A DNA stretch of 64,000 nt from Lewinellaceae bacterium (GTDB taxonomy: Bacteria > Bacteroidota > Bacteroidia > Chitinophagales > Saprospiraceae): contig JACJYB010000015.1 in assembly GCA_020636355.1 (NCBI GenBank), forward strand, positions 59,524-123,523. Reading direction: 5' to 3'. Of the stretch, positions 42,531 to 52,089 are shown one piece after another. Below the pieces are notes generated by a model. That model did not search any database, had not been told where the DNA came from, and worked only from the letters and a program-made list of their open reading frames with translations. The number at the start of each line of letters is the position of its first letter. Within the stretch, counting starts at the first letter, position 1. Made by a program: the position numbers and the translations under genes.

Positions 42531-44663
42531 TTATTCTTTCATGCCTACTTTGGATTTATCCATTAACATCATATCGTTCAGGATGTGCACGGATTCATCA
42601 ATATAAAGGTCTTTCTTTACCGATTTTTGCAAATTCCGGTAGCGAATGATCATGGTAGAATCTTGAGGTACTGCAGGATTAATCTCTGCATCCTCTTCTT
42701 CATCCAGCATACTTGCATCCAGATCAACCAGATCATCGTTCAAACCTTCGTATTTCTTATTTTCTTCTTTTTCCCGGGCGCGTTCAGCCAGAAATTTGTC
42801 CAGATTAAGAGTCACTTCGGTGTCCTCACTGCGATCCTTGAGGCGCTTCGAGTTTTCATCAATCAGACGGAAACGATCACTTGAGGCTACCCGTTTCTGG
42901 GAGTTAATTCGTAAAAGGTCCATATTCCGGACTTGATAAACCGTTTGATTGTAGGTGAGCGGATCGATTTGGCTCCAATCCATTGCTGAGTCGTATTCGC
43001 GTTCACCGACATCAAAATATGCATAACGATCCGGCAGAACGATATCGGAAGCCACTCCTTTTAATTGGGTTGAGCCGCCATTAATCCGGTAATATTTCTG
43101 AGTGGTCATTTTGATCTCACCCAACGGTTTGAAAGCATCGGCTCCACGGGATATCTGGTCCAGGTCATAGAAACTCTGTACAGTACCCTTACCGAAAGTT
43201 GCTTTACCACCCACGATCACAGCGCGGTTATAGTCCTGCAATGCAGCGGTTATGATTTCCGAAGCAGAAGCGCTGTAGGCATTAACCAATACGACCAGCG
43301 GTCCTGTGTATACCACACCTTTATCCTCATCGTCGAACTCACGCGCTCCGCCCCGGCGGGCTTTAACCTGAACGACCGGTCCGTCTTCAATGAACAAGCC
43401 GGTCATTTTGATTACCTCGTGCAAATAACCACCGCCATTATTACGCAAGTCGAGAATCATCCCCTTGGCGCCGTCAGCCTGCAATTTGGTCAGGGCGTCG
43501 GACACATCCTGAGAACAGGAACGATCCCCATCCAAATCAGCATAAAATGATTCCAGGTTGATGTAGCCGATTTTGTCGCCTACTTCAGGATCTTCCAGCA
43601 TCAAATATTGGGCGGCTATTTCTTCATTGGTCACTACTTTGTCCCGGATGATGGTTATATCCTGGACGGTACCATCCTGTTTTTTCACGGTGATGGTCAC
43701 CTGAGTCCCTTTTTTACCGCGGATCATGGAAACCACATCATCGATATGCATACCTACTGCATCAACAGCATCCTGTCCTTCCTGCTGCACTTTCAATACC
43801 AGGTCGTTTACCTGCAGGTCACCCTGCTTGAAAGCGGGACCGCCAGGCACAATTTCGAAAACCTTGGTGTAGTCCCCGTCTGCCTGCAAGCGGGCACCTA
43901 TGCCTTCAAGGGCTCCGGACATACGGAGGTCAAAGTCTTCTTTACCCTTAGGGGTAAGGTAATTGGTATGTGGGTCAAATAGTCCGGTAAAACTATTCAT
44001 GTAAACATCAAAACGGTGGGTCCTCGTCAACTTAAGCCAATTGTTAAAGGCCCGGTCAAACATGGTCTTCATGCTTTCCCGGATCTTTTTTTCCATTTCT
44101 TCGCGGCTTTCTTTTTCAGCATCCGGTTTGGATTCCTGATCTTCCATTCGGCGCACCAAACGCGTCATGAATTCGTACTTCAACGCCTTCCGCCAATAAT
44201 CCGTCAGTTCGGCATCGTCTTTGGCGAAGGGCTTTTTCTCCGGATCAAACTCGATGGATTCATCCAGGGTAAAGTCGTAAGGCTGGTCCTTCAAACCATC
44301 ATAAATGTCTTTCGCCTTTTTAACGCCATCGGAAATCAGCTGATAAGAAAGGTCAAAAAATTCATTGGTCCCATTGTTGATCTCATCATCGAGCTGCAAT
44401 TTGTAGGCATCCATCTGGGCAATATCGCCTTGTGTCAGGAAGCGTCTACCTCCATCGAGATTATCCAGATATTCCTTGTACAATTTGGCACTCAGATTAT
44501 CGTCAACATCTTTTGGCTGGAAATGCCCCAACTTAAGGACGTTGTTTACCGCCTGCATGATGACGGATTCCTTTTCTGGGTTGTATTCGGTTTTATTGAG
44601 TTTGGCACTGAAAAAGAGCAGCCCTGCTCCCAGCAGTACCACAAAGTAAGATCTAAACTTCAT
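42531..44663 (-). CDS. Carboxy-terminal (tail-specific) processing protease, S41 family
   Basis: A 710-residue periplasmic protease with an N-terminal leader (MKFRSYFVVLLGAGLLFF) from the ATG at 44663; the frame continues upstream to 44723 without a leader. Domains in order: an alpha-helical Prc N-terminal region (about 25-220), a PDZ domain (about 235-320, LEGIGARLQADGDYTKVFEIVPGGPAFKQG), the S41 catalytic core (about 325-560) and a C-terminal DUF3340-like segment. The catalytic Ser is in NAYSASASEI near residue 465 and the Lys in GGKATFGKGTVQ near residue 488. It should degrade or trim proteins by their C-terminal tails. It is transcribed alone, with a strong terminator. Confidence 0.95.
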   Translation of the reverse strand: MKFRSYFVVLLGAGLLFFSAKLNKTEYNPEKESVIMQAVNNVLKLGHFQPKDVDDNLSAKLYKEYLDNLDGGRRFLTQGDIAQMDAYKLQLDDEINNGTNEFFDLSYQLISDGVKKAKDIYDGLKDQPYDFTLDESIEFDPEKKPFAKDDAELTDYWRKALKYEFMTRLVRRMEDQESKPDAEKESREEMEKKIRESMKTMFDRAFNNWLKLTRTHRFDVYMNSFTGLFDPHTNYLTPKGKEDFDLRMSGALEGIGARLQADGDYTKVFEIVPGGPAFKQGDLQVNDLVLKVQQEGQDAVDAVGMHIDDVVSMIRGKKGTQVTITVKKQDGTVQDITIIRDKVVTNEEIAAQYLMLEDPEVGDKIGYINLESFYADLDGDRSCSQDVSDALTKLQADGAKGMILDLRNNGGGYLHEVIKMTGLFIEDGPVVQVKARRGGAREFDDEDKGVVYTGPLVVLVNAYSASASEIITAALQDYNRAVIVGGKATFGKGTVQSFYDLDQISRGADAFKPLGEIKMTTQKYYRINGGSTQLKGVASDIVLPDRYAYFDVGEREYDSAMDWSQIDPLTYNQTVYQVRNMDLLRINSQKRVASSDRFRLIDENSKRLKDRSEDTEVTLNLDKFLAERAREKEENKKYEGLNDDLVDLDASMLDEEEDAEINPAVPQDSTMIIRYRNLQKSVKKDLYIDESVHILNDMMLMDKSKVGMKE

Positions 44664-45020
44664 AAACGATCGGATTAACTTTCCAAGCGGTTTTAACAGA
44701 TATAAAGACTCCAATTTAACCAAATTTGTTTTAGAAGCCTCCGCCGGATGTTTTTATTTAACGTATCGGTAACGGCTAAGGTTTCATGACCTGTCTAAGT
44801 AATTCTACAAGGACAGTGCCGAAAAAAATGATGTGCCGTCCATCGAACCATTTCATAAATGATCGGCATAATGCATTAACCGGAGATATCAGGACAATTC
44901 TGCGCAATCCATTGGATTTCTGTTAATGCATGCACGGAACGGCCCGATAAGTCAAAAAAAAAGGGTGAGCTTCATGCGATGCTCACCCCGATCGAATTCT
45001 CAATTCGTTCTTGGAGATCT
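44664..45020. other. Intergenic region upstream of the S41 protease
   Basis: About 350 bases. The part near 44664-44760 should hold the protease promoter (a weak TTTG-N18-TATCTGTT is seen), and the hppA terminator lies at 44954-44988. The middle part, 44760-44950, has no gene or structure I can defend. Confidence 0.6.
44954..44988 (-). terminator. Intrinsic terminator of hppA
   Basis: On the minus strand GGGTGAGC pairs with GCTCACCC (44988-44981 with 44970-44963), an 8-bp GC-rich stem with a 10-base loop. A run of nine T follows to 44954. It lies about 33 bases after the hppA stop. Confidence 0.92.
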
Positions 45021-47201
45021 TTATAAAAATGGTGCAATAACCAATGCAACCACTGACATCAGTTTGAGCAGGATGTTCAGCGATGGGCCCGAGGTATCTT
45101 TAAATGGATCCCCGACCGTATCACCAACTACAGCTGCTTTATGCGGATCAGAGCCTTTAAAATATTTTTTGCCCTGGATGTCCACCCCTTCTTCAAACAT
45201 TTTTTTAGCATTATCCCAGGCGCCACCGGCATTGGATTGGAAGATCGCCATCAATACTCCGGTAACCGTTACTCCTGCCAACAATCCGCCCAGCATTTCT
45301 TTGCCACCGAGGAATCCGATCAGTACCGGAGTCAGAACGGCAATCATGCCCGGTAAGACCATTTCGCGGATGGAAGCTTGGGTAGAAATCTCAACACATT
45401 TACTGTATTCTGCTTTGCCATGCGCATCGTCAAAGATTTTTTGATCGGATGCGGACCACTCACTGTATTCTTTGTCGCCGTATTTTTTCATAACCTCAAG
45501 GGCAGCTTTCAGTTGCGGTATTTCACTAAACTGACGACGTACTTCCTGGATCATATCCATAGCAGCCCGTCCCACAGCGCCCATGGCCAAGGAGGAGAAC
45601 AAAAATGGCAACATACCTCCGATCAGCAAGCCGGCCATGACCACTGGTTTGGAAACATCAATCACATTCAGATGAGAGGTGGTCATAAAAGCTGCAAAAA
45701 GAGCCAGAGCCGTTAGTGCAGCAGAACCGATGGCAAATCCTTTACCAATGGCAGCTGTTGTATTCCCTACCGCATCCAGTTTGTCGGTCCGTCCCCGCAC
45801 TTCTTTAGGAAGCTCACTCATCTCGGCGATTCCGCCTGCATTATCAGAGATCGGTCCGTAGGCGTCTACGGCTAACTGAATTCCGGTATTGGACAACATC
45901 CCCACCGCCGCAATGGCTATGCCATAAAGTCCGGCAAAGTGGTAAGCGCCAATAATGGCGGCAGCCAGGATTATGATCGGAATGGCCGTCGACTGCATCC
46001 CTACACCCAGGCCGGCAATGATATTGGTCGCCGAACCGGTTATAGACTGCTGAGCTACATTTTTTACCGGACGGGTTCCGGTACCCGTATAATATTCTGT
46101 AATGTATCCGATCGCCAGTCCGGCAACCAGTCCAAAGATTACCGCCCAGAATACGCCCAGGCTGTTGTAGGTCATGACCATGTTTGTCGAACTGTCGGTG
46201 AGTTGCCAGCTGGAAGGCAGTAACCACCTTACAATAAAGAAGGTAGCTACCAGCATCACTCCTGAGGAGAGGAACTCTCCGGTATTCAAGGCAGTCTGAG
46301 GATTTCCTCCTTCCTTGACCCGTACAAAAAAGGTTCCCATGATAGAAGCCAATATTCCTACACCTGCCAGTAACAATGGTAACAATACGGCATTCAGTCC
46401 ACCAAACTCATTGGTATTTTCAAATCCAGCCATACCGATGAACGAGGCGCCCAGCACCATGGTACCCACGATTGAGCCTACATAAGACTCAAACAAGTCG
46501 GCACCCATGCCAGCTACGTCTCCCACATTATCGCCCACATTATCCGCAATGGTTGCCGGATTCAAAGGGTGGTCTTCCGGAATTCCTGCTTCTACTTTAC
46601 CGACTAAATCGGCTCCTACGTCGGCTGCTTTGGTATAAATACCACCACCAACACGGGCAAACAAGGCAATGGAGGACGCTCCGAACGAAAATCCGGTGAT
46701 AACGGTGACTACCTTAGTCATGTCCCAACCCATAGAAGAGAAGACCAGGAATAAGGAACCCAGTCCCAATACACCAAGGCCTACCACACCCAGGCCCATG
46801 ACGCTACCCCCGGCAAAAGCGATCTCCAGGGCGTGTCCCAGTCCGGTCCGGGCAGCATTGGTCGTGCGTACATTGGCTTTTGTTGCTACCCGCATGCCTA
46901 TAAATCCGGCTAAGGCAGAACAAATCGCTCCAAAAATGAAGGCAACGGCTATCAGGAAGGAAGATTCTTCCTGCGTACTGCCACTCCAGCCCAATAAGAT
47001 GGCCACCGTTATGACGAAAATGGAAAGTACCTTGTATTCCGCTTTTAGAAAGGCCATCGCCCCATCGGCAATAGCTTTCCCAATAGCTTTCATTTTGTCA
47101 CTTCCCGCATCTTGTCGGGTAACCCAACTGGAACGCCAGAAGGTATATACTAAGGCTAAAACACCGAAAAGCGGTATGATATAGGATAATGTTTGAGCCA
47201 T
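45021..47201 (-). CDS. hppA: Membrane-bound pyrophosphatase (ion-pumping, K+-dependent)
   Basis: A 726-residue integral membrane enzyme with about 16 helices that couples pyrophosphate hydrolysis to Na+ or H+ export. The catalytic loop is DVGADLVGKVEAGIPEDHPLNPATIADNVGDNVGDVAGMGADLFESYVGS near residue 195-245. Further PPi-binding motifs are DAYGPISDNAGGIAEMSELP and GDTVGDPFKDTSGPSLN. The segment GNTTAAIGKG has Ala and Gly at the two positions that are Lys and Thr in K+-independent forms, so it should need K+. The ATG at 47201 (MAQTLSYIIPL) is preferred over a TTG at 47213. It is divergent from the DtxR-type gene. Confidence 0.96.
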   Translation of the reverse strand: MAQTLSYIIPLFGVLALVYTFWRSSWVTRQDAGSDKMKAIGKAIADGAMAFLKAEYKVLSIFVITVAILLGWSGSTQEESSFLIAVAFIFGAICSALAGFIGMRVATKANVRTTNAARTGLGHALEIAFAGGSVMGLGVVGLGVLGLGSLFLVFSSMGWDMTKVVTVITGFSFGASSIALFARVGGGIYTKAADVGADLVGKVEAGIPEDHPLNPATIADNVGDNVGDVAGMGADLFESYVGSIVGTMVLGASFIGMAGFENTNEFGGLNAVLLPLLLAGVGILASIMGTFFVRVKEGGNPQTALNTGEFLSSGVMLVATFFIVRWLLPSSWQLTDSSTNMVMTYNSLGVFWAVIFGLVAGLAIGYITEYYTGTGTRPVKNVAQQSITGSATNIIAGLGVGMQSTAIPIIILAAAIIGAYHFAGLYGIAIAAVGMLSNTGIQLAVDAYGPISDNAGGIAEMSELPKEVRGRTDKLDAVGNTTAAIGKGFAIGSAALTALALFAAFMTTSHLNVIDVSKPVVMAGLLIGGMLPFLFSSLAMGAVGRAAMDMIQEVRRQFSEIPQLKAALEVMKKYGDKEYSEWSASDQKIFDDAHGKAEYSKCVEISTQASIREMVLPGMIAVLTPVLIGFLGGKEMLGGLLAGVTVTGVLMAIFQSNAGGAWDNAKKMFEEGVDIQGKKYFKGSDPHKAAVVGDTVGDPFKDTSGPSLNILLKLMSVVALVIAPFL

Positions 47202-47253
47202 CTCTGTTAGCAAATTTGGTTGATAAATTTAGTTCAGTCCCATTTAGGACCGG

Positions 47254-47285
47254 CAAAAGTACTCCAAATTTGATTGATTTCCAAC
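47254..47285 (-). promoter_or_regulatory. Probable promoter of hppA
   Basis: On the minus strand GTTG (47285-47282), a 20-base spacer and TACTTTTG (47261-47254). The -7 element is an exact TAnnTTTG and the -33 element matches at TTG. The ATG of hppA lies about 53 bases downstream. Confidence 0.65.
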
Positions 47286-47357
47286 TTCTGCCTTGCTGCA
47301 AATCCATCGATTCTAAACCTGTAAATCAATGTCGTTTTTCCATTCAACTAAAAATAA

Positions 47358-47375
47358 TTTTAGGTTGCCCTAAAA
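47358..47375 (+). promoter_or_regulatory. Palindromic operator of the DtxR-family regulator
   Basis: TTTTAGGTTGCCCTAAAA is a perfect 7-bp inverted repeat around a 4-base centre. It resembles DtxR/MntR/IdeR boxes (core TTAGGTTAGCCTAA). It ends 30 bases before the regulator's ATG and just before a near-consensus -7 element, TATCTTTA (47380-47387), so bound protein would block the promoter. Metal-dependent autoregulation is inferred. Confidence 0.75.
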
Positions 47376-47405
47376 GCCTTATCTTTACCTTAAGTTTGCG
47401 AGTCC

Positions 47406-48068
47406 ATGTTATCATCAACGGAAGAGAACTATCTCAAAGCGATCTACAATATTTCTGAACGGGAGTCGGGATCCGTGACTACGAACAACATTGCTCAGGT
47501 CATGCAGACCAAGGCTGCCTCGGTGACCGATATGATCAAAAAACTCGCCGATAAGGAACTGGTTGATTACGCCAAATACCGTGGTGTAAGCCTGACCGAA
47601 AAAGGCCGTGGTCTGGCCACCCAACTCATTCGAAAACACCGGCTCTGGGAAACCTTCTTGGTTGACAAACTTGGATTTGACTGGGATGAAGTACACGAAC
47701 TTGCGGAAGAGCTGGAACACATCCGTAGCGACGAACTGATCAATCGCCTGGATCAATTTTTGGGCCAGCCAAAATTTGATCCGCACGGTGATCCGATACC
47801 CAACGCATCAGGCCGATTTACGATTCGGCAACAGACCCAATTAAGCGATCTTAAACCCGGAGAGAAAGGTGAGGTTGTAGCTGTCCATCATCACGATGAT
47901 GCCTTGCTCCGGCACCTCGCCGAGATCGGGATTGAATTAAAAACCAATCTGGAAGTCCTGGAACTGCATGCCTACGATCAAAGTATCCAGGTCCGTCTGG
48001 GCACTGGCAAAGTCCTGCAGATCAACCCGGGTCTTGCGCAAAAACTATTTATCCGTCGTTCCAATTAG
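47406..48068 (+). CDS. DtxR/MntR-family metal-dependent transcriptional regulator
   Basis: A 220-residue repressor. The N-terminal winged helix (about 1-60) contains NNIAQVMQTKAASVTDMIKKLADKELVDYAKYRGVSLTEKG. The dimerisation and metal-binding region (about 65-140) contains RKHRLWETFLVDKLGFDWDEVHELAEELEHIRSDELINRLD, and a C-terminal FeoA/SH3-like domain follows (about 148-218). Such proteins sense Mn2+ or Fe2+ and repress metal-uptake genes. A matching palindrome lies directly upstream, so it probably controls itself. No metal transporter is adjacent: the divergent gene is hppA, and the Nramp-like gene at 29.3 kb lacks metal ligands. Confidence 0.93.
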   Translation: MLSSTEENYLKAIYNISERESGSVTTNNIAQVMQTKAASVTDMIKKLADKELVDYAKYRGVSLTEKGRGLATQLIRKHRLWETFLVDKLGFDWDEVHELAEELEHIRSDELINRLDQFLGQPKFDPHGDPIPNASGRFTIRQQTQLSDLKPGEKGEVVAVHHHDDALLRHLAEIGIELKTNLEVLELHAYDQSIQVRLGTGKVLQINPGLAQKLFIRRSN

Positions 48069-48081
48069 CCAGAATAAAAGA

Positions 48082-49302
48082 TTACGGGATACAAAGTACC
48101 TTTTGCACCTTCCACTCGTGCCCGATAAGTAGCTGCAAGCAATAGATCCCAGGCGGAATAGCCGATCCGACTTGAAAATGATTTTCCTGCCCGGACAAAG
48201 GATATTGATGGCCCTGCACATCAATCAATACAGCCTGGTTCACCCGGTCCCCCGCTACCATAAAATGGTCCTGGAACGGATTAGGAAAGACCAGGGGAGA
48301 ATCTGAATGGGCAATGGTTTCGGTTGCCGACGTGACGCCGCACAAAGTGGTAACAAAAAAATCATCCAAGGCCGCCATATATTCCGCCAGCTTCGCTGCA
48401 TACTGTGGCTCAAAATAAATATCGGTGTGGGTACCGCCTTCTACGGCAACCAACAAATTCCGTATGCCAAGCCGGTCGGCTACCCGGTGGATGATCCCAC
48501 TGCCATATACCGGTAATAAACCCGCTGCATTTCCTGTCCAAAACGGGACAACGTCATCATCGGTGCCCTGCATGCTAAATATTGGAGGATCTCCGGCCTG
48601 AATGAAATTCGTATCTAGAATGGCGCCTGAAAGGTTGATCACTCCTTGGACCCGACTGTCGAATCTGAGGTTCGTGCTATCCAGTGAGCTATCTCCTTCC
48701 TGACCGCCATGCTCGTCAAGGAAAGTCTCCATCAAAACATTCAGGGAGTCCCGGTCATCCAGATAGGTAGCCTGTATGGCTGTGATACTTCCGGCAGATA
48801 TTCCGCCGAGATAAATTTCTTTCGGGTCGATTCCGAATGGATTGCCTTGGTCAACCGATGCTTTAAAATACCGGACTGCTGCCCGCATGTCGTGTACCGC
48901 CCGGAGGATGGTTTCTGCCACCGCTTTTTCATCCGGAAATCCCAGCACAAAAACCGGATAAAGCCGGTAATCGATGCTGGCCACCACATGTCCTTTTTTC
49001 GCATAAAGCGCTGCCAATGGAGCCATGTCACCGCGCTGACCGGATATGAAACTTCCCCCGAAAGCCAGAATAATCAGCGGGCGGTTCGTCGCAACATCCT
49101 CTTCCTGCTGATAAACATCTGCAAACAACGATTGCTGTTGTCCGGAAGCCGTGATATTTTGTCCGAATTGAATGGTCTGGACTGAAATTTCAGAAAATAG
49201 CGTGTCCGAGTACCGGCCTTGTGAACAATCAAAATTCTGTGCTGCAAGAGAAAGCGTTGCCAGGAGAAAAAGGCCAATAATTAAAAACTTAGGATTTGTC
49301 AT
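48082..49302 (-). CDS. Secreted carboxylesterase-like alpha/beta hydrolase with T9SS tail
   Basis: A 406-residue protein. The ATG at 49302 (MTNPKFLIIGLFLLATLSLAAQ) overlaps the end of the upstream gene by 14 bases. The hydrolase core has PLIILAFGGSFISG (oxyanion loop) near residue 72 and the nucleophile elbow EIYLGGISAGSITA near residue 155. The acid and base regions DDDVVPFWTG and EGGTHTDIYF follow. The end (LVFPNPFQDHFMVAGD... KVLCIP) is a T9SS type A sorting domain. It is the last gene of the gltX operon. The substrate is unknown. Confidence 0.86.
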   Translation of the reverse strand: MTNPKFLIIGLFLLATLSLAAQNFDCSQGRYSDTLFSEISVQTIQFGQNITASGQQQSLFADVYQQEEDVATNRPLIILAFGGSFISGQRGDMAPLAALYAKKGHVVASIDYRLYPVFVLGFPDEKAVAETILRAVHDMRAAVRYFKASVDQGNPFGIDPKEIYLGGISAGSITAIQATYLDDRDSLNVLMETFLDEHGGQEGDSSLDSTNLRFDSRVQGVINLSGAILDTNFIQAGDPPIFSMQGTDDDVVPFWTGNAAGLLPVYGSGIIHRVADRLGIRNLLVAVEGGTHTDIYFEPQYAAKLAEYMAALDDFFVTTLCGVTSATETIAHSDSPLVFPNPFQDHFMVAGDRVNQAVLIDVQGHQYPLSGQENHFQVGSAIPPGIYCLQLLIGHEWKVQKVLCIP

Positions 49303-50611
49303 AGTCAAAACGAAGGTTAATTCCTCCCCGGAAATGAAAATTATGCCAGGGTTCCGGCGATAGGAAATCCAGGGCATTGTCGGTAATGGCAAAGACCTGC
49401 ACCGGTCCAAGATTAAACACAGAATGCAGTCCCAGATTCAACCAATGATCATTCTTGGTAGAATACAACGTCCCAATTTCAATCGCATTTCCCAATTTGG
49501 CTGAAAAATAGGCTCCAAAGAGGGGTATTTTAGGTTGTTCCTCGTATTCCCGGGCATACATCAAGCCGAATTTAAAGTGCTCGTCAATGGTATAATGCAT
49601 GCTCAGTTGGATGACCGGAGAAAGCCTGGATTGAAAGGATCGATCATCCACCTGCCAGGAAGTCCACTGTTGCAGGGAGTCAGCAACATCCGGAAAATCG
49701 ATGGGTTTTGATCCAAAAGGCGGTAGAACCTCAACCCCTGCATAATTTTTTTCTTGCCGGTTCCTCCATTGTTCTGCATTTTGTTTCCAGAAGATCGTGC
49801 CTAAATTAGTGGCTGAAGCGGCAATGTAGAAGATCCTGCTGAGATACAATTTAGTACCGATGTCAACCGACGCTCCCCAGTTATTCCCGGCGCGGGGAAT
49901 AAATGCATTTTTTAATTCAAGGTTGTAGGTATTGGATTCCGGAGAATACGCCAACACATTGCCCGCATGTAATAAACTGAGGTCAGTTTTAAAATAGGTC
50001 GCGTATCCATCCGGATCGGTGTAAAAACGGCCCTCTACCCGGTCGGAAGCAAGGTAATGTGCGCCCTGCAATACATTGAGGCGCACCGCGATCGAAAAAT
50101 AGGGTATGTGATACCCGATGGAGAATCCGACTTTTTGATAGGCTTCGGACTTTAACGACCCTCCTATGGAAACGGTATCTCCAACCAGGGAGGCATTGCC
50201 TTGCGTCAGCAAACGAAAGGATGCTTCATTGGCGGTAAGAATTGCATTTCCTACCTCCTGGTATTGCACTGCCAGAGATAATTTGTCTCTCAAATAACTG
50301 ACCATGAATGGCTCCAACTGGGCCTGAGCCTGGACTTTGAAGTCGCCATCCAGATGATTACCAAGCTCGGAGAGTAGCAATTGGTTCTTCCCACCCATTT
50401 GCTTAACGGCATGGCTCAGGGAAGGGCTTGAGTTCAATTGCATATAACCGCCAGGTAGAGCAACATTCCACCCCTGGGGTACTTGTGCAGGGTTGCTGAT
50501 GCCGGATTGGACGAGGTCGGTCAGGAAGTGCACCGTCCAGTCGTTTTGGGCCGGCAGAAGCTGAGCCAATCCAAATGCCAAAAAGGCAATAATGCCTGTT
50601 CGCTTACTCAC
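49289..50611 (-). CDS. DUF5723-type outer-membrane barrel protein
   Basis: A 440-residue exported protein that starts with GTG at 50611, 8 bases inside the previous gene; no ATG lies before the leader (SKRTGIIAFLAFGLAQLLPAQ). The mature part has the DUF5723 pattern: early SGISNPAQVPQGWNVALPGGYMQLNSS, then long alternating strands (KVGFSIGYHIPYFSIAVRLNVLQGA, LYLSRIFYIAASATNLG) and the end HFRGGINLRFDY. This predicts a barrel of about 14 strands in the outer membrane. The function of the family is not known. Confidence 0.82.
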   Translation of the reverse strand: MSKRTGIIAFLAFGLAQLLPAQNDWTVHFLTDLVQSGISNPAQVPQGWNVALPGGYMQLNSSPSLSHAVKQMGGKNQLLLSELGNHLDGDFKVQAQAQLEPFMVSYLRDKLSLAVQYQEVGNAILTANEASFRLLTQGNASLVGDTVSIGGSLKSEAYQKVGFSIGYHIPYFSIAVRLNVLQGAHYLASDRVEGRFYTDPDGYATYFKTDLSLLHAGNVLAYSPESNTYNLELKNAFIPRAGNNWGASVDIGTKLYLSRIFYIAASATNLGTIFWKQNAEQWRNRQEKNYAGVEVLPPFGSKPIDFPDVADSLQQWTSWQVDDRSFQSRLSPVIQLSMHYTIDEHFKFGLMYAREYEEQPKIPLFGAYFSAKLGNAIEIGTLYSTKNDHWLNLGLHSVFNLGPVQVFAITDNALDFLSPEPWHNFHFRGGINLRFDYDKS

Positions 50612-52088
50612 GCGCTATGGTTAAGTTAAGCCCTACTTCACATTCCATATGCTCGTCCGCGAAGACACGCACCGGCGCGTCACCTGCAGTTTTCATTTCA
50701 TATCGGATAACCATATAAGCGGCTGAAGAGAGCTTGTCCAGCACCTGGGTGGTGATTGGCAAATCAACCTGTTGCTTACTGATCGCTCCGGAAGCGGCCC
50801 CCAGGGCTACATCTGCCCATCCTTCCCACAGTTCGCCAAGCGGGTTGTAAGCATCATCAAAAAGCGCCGCCTGAATGGACAGTGATAGCGGGGTCTCATT
50901 CGTCGTTGTCCATCGGATAGCAGCTTGTTCAACGACATCGTAAACCGGCACTTGCAGTGGAAATGTATCCACCCCGAGATAACTCGCCAGCGTCCCTGCC
51001 AGAGGAATGGACAAGCGACTGTCTATTTCTACCCGGCTGCTATCCAATACAAAGAAAGGACCAGCAAGCTTGTCCGGATTGATGGTTCCCTGAACCTGAT
51101 AAACCACTTTTAGTGGCCTTTGCTGGATTAATGATTCGATATTGGAGTTATCCCGATTAATTGCAAGGATGGTGGCTCGGTCTGTTCCCTGTTCATGGAC
51201 GGCCGGATAAGCGATGGCGATGGGATCTGCCACCACATCCGACACCATATCAGCCGCATTTCCCTGGGCGTCAACGACTGCAAGCTGGTCTACCTGCAAG
51301 TTCACCGGAATACCAAACGAATTCCGAATTGTAACGGTTAGCTCGGGGTTCTCAACGGAAAAAGCGCCACCATTCCAGTTTTCAAAAACGTCAATGGGAA
51401 GCTCGCCCGATGGCAAGTCGATTTGCATCCGTGCCAAGCCGCCGGACAATGCATAAAAATCAATGGACGAGAACGTAATGGTGACCGAAAAGGCGTCCGG
51501 CAAATTACCCGCTTCAATGCCGTATTTCAATACGATTTCACCTCCTGGCAAATCCATTGATACGCCATCCAGATCCACAACCGGGGATAACCACAAACCG
51601 GCTGTCGGCTTGGCCGGCAAATCAAAACGCTGAATCCAGGGCCCTGAAGCGGTAATCGCCTGAGGCGCCTCAAGCCAAAAGGTTATTGGTTGATCGGACT
51701 GATAAAAAATATACAATAAAAAGCGTGTCTGTTTAAAGGTCACACCGGAGGGCGTCCACCCGGAGGCACTGGGCACCGGTATCCTTGAAGTAGTATCCGG
51801 CAACGGAATGGGCAACCCGGTCGGTAAGACGGGGATTAGTTCCTTAGCCTGTAAAGCAAGTTCCTGGCTGGAATACTCCAGCGCAACACTACCGTCCGGC
51901 AGGATTATTACCTGATTAGCGCCACCGGTCATCGCCTCGGGTAACGTGAAGCGGGTATGAAAAAGGGGTACTGCAACTTCCCGGTTATCAAATACGCCTG
52001 CTTCATCGAGCACCCAACCCGAACACCCGGCGATACCGATCAGGCCACCAAACAGGAGAGGCCAGCTTTTCCATGGCCATTTCCACAT
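50604..52088 (-). CDS. Lipoprotein of unknown function in the gltX operon
   Basis: A 494-residue lipoprotein with a clear leader (MWKWPWKSWPLLFGGLIGIAGC, lipobox GIAGC). The rest is beta-rich with no motif I recognise. It includes repeated strand pairs (VTIRNSFGIPVNLQVDQLAVVDAQGNAADMV, SRVEIDSRLSIPLAGTLASYLG) and resembles the large lipoproteins that accompany DUF5723 barrels in Bacteroidota. Its ATG is 1 base after the beta-CASP stop, and its end overlaps the DUF5723 gene by 8 bases. The pair probably acts together at the outer membrane (inference). Confidence 0.75.
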   Translation of the reverse strand: MWKWPWKSWPLLFGGLIGIAGCSGWVLDEAGVFDNREVAVPLFHTRFTLPEAMTGGANQVIILPDGSVALEYSSQELALQAKELIPVLPTGLPIPLPDTTSRIPVPSASGWTPSGVTFKQTRFLLYIFYQSDQPITFWLEAPQAITASGPWIQRFDLPAKPTAGLWLSPVVDLDGVSMDLPGGEIVLKYGIEAGNLPDAFSVTITFSSIDFYALSGGLARMQIDLPSGELPIDVFENWNGGAFSVENPELTVTIRNSFGIPVNLQVDQLAVVDAQGNAADMVSDVVADPIAIAYPAVHEQGTDRATILAINRDNSNIESLIQQRPLKVVYQVQGTINPDKLAGPFFVLDSSRVEIDSRLSIPLAGTLASYLGVDTFPLQVPVYDVVEQAAIRWTTTNETPLSLSIQAALFDDAYNPLGELWEGWADVALGAASGAISKQQVDLPITTQVLDKLSSAAYMVIRYEMKTAGDAPVRVFADEHMECEVGLNLTIARE

Positions 52089-52089
52089 G

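Noticed and set aside
44016..44678. 220-codon frame on the plus strand
   Set aside because: Antisense to the S41 protease; its composition follows the complement of that gene.
47406..48068. Link between the DtxR-type regulator and the Nramp-like gene as a metal-uptake pair
   Set aside because: The genes are 17 kb apart, the Nramp-like protein lacks the metal ligands, and no operator palindrome was seen in front of it.
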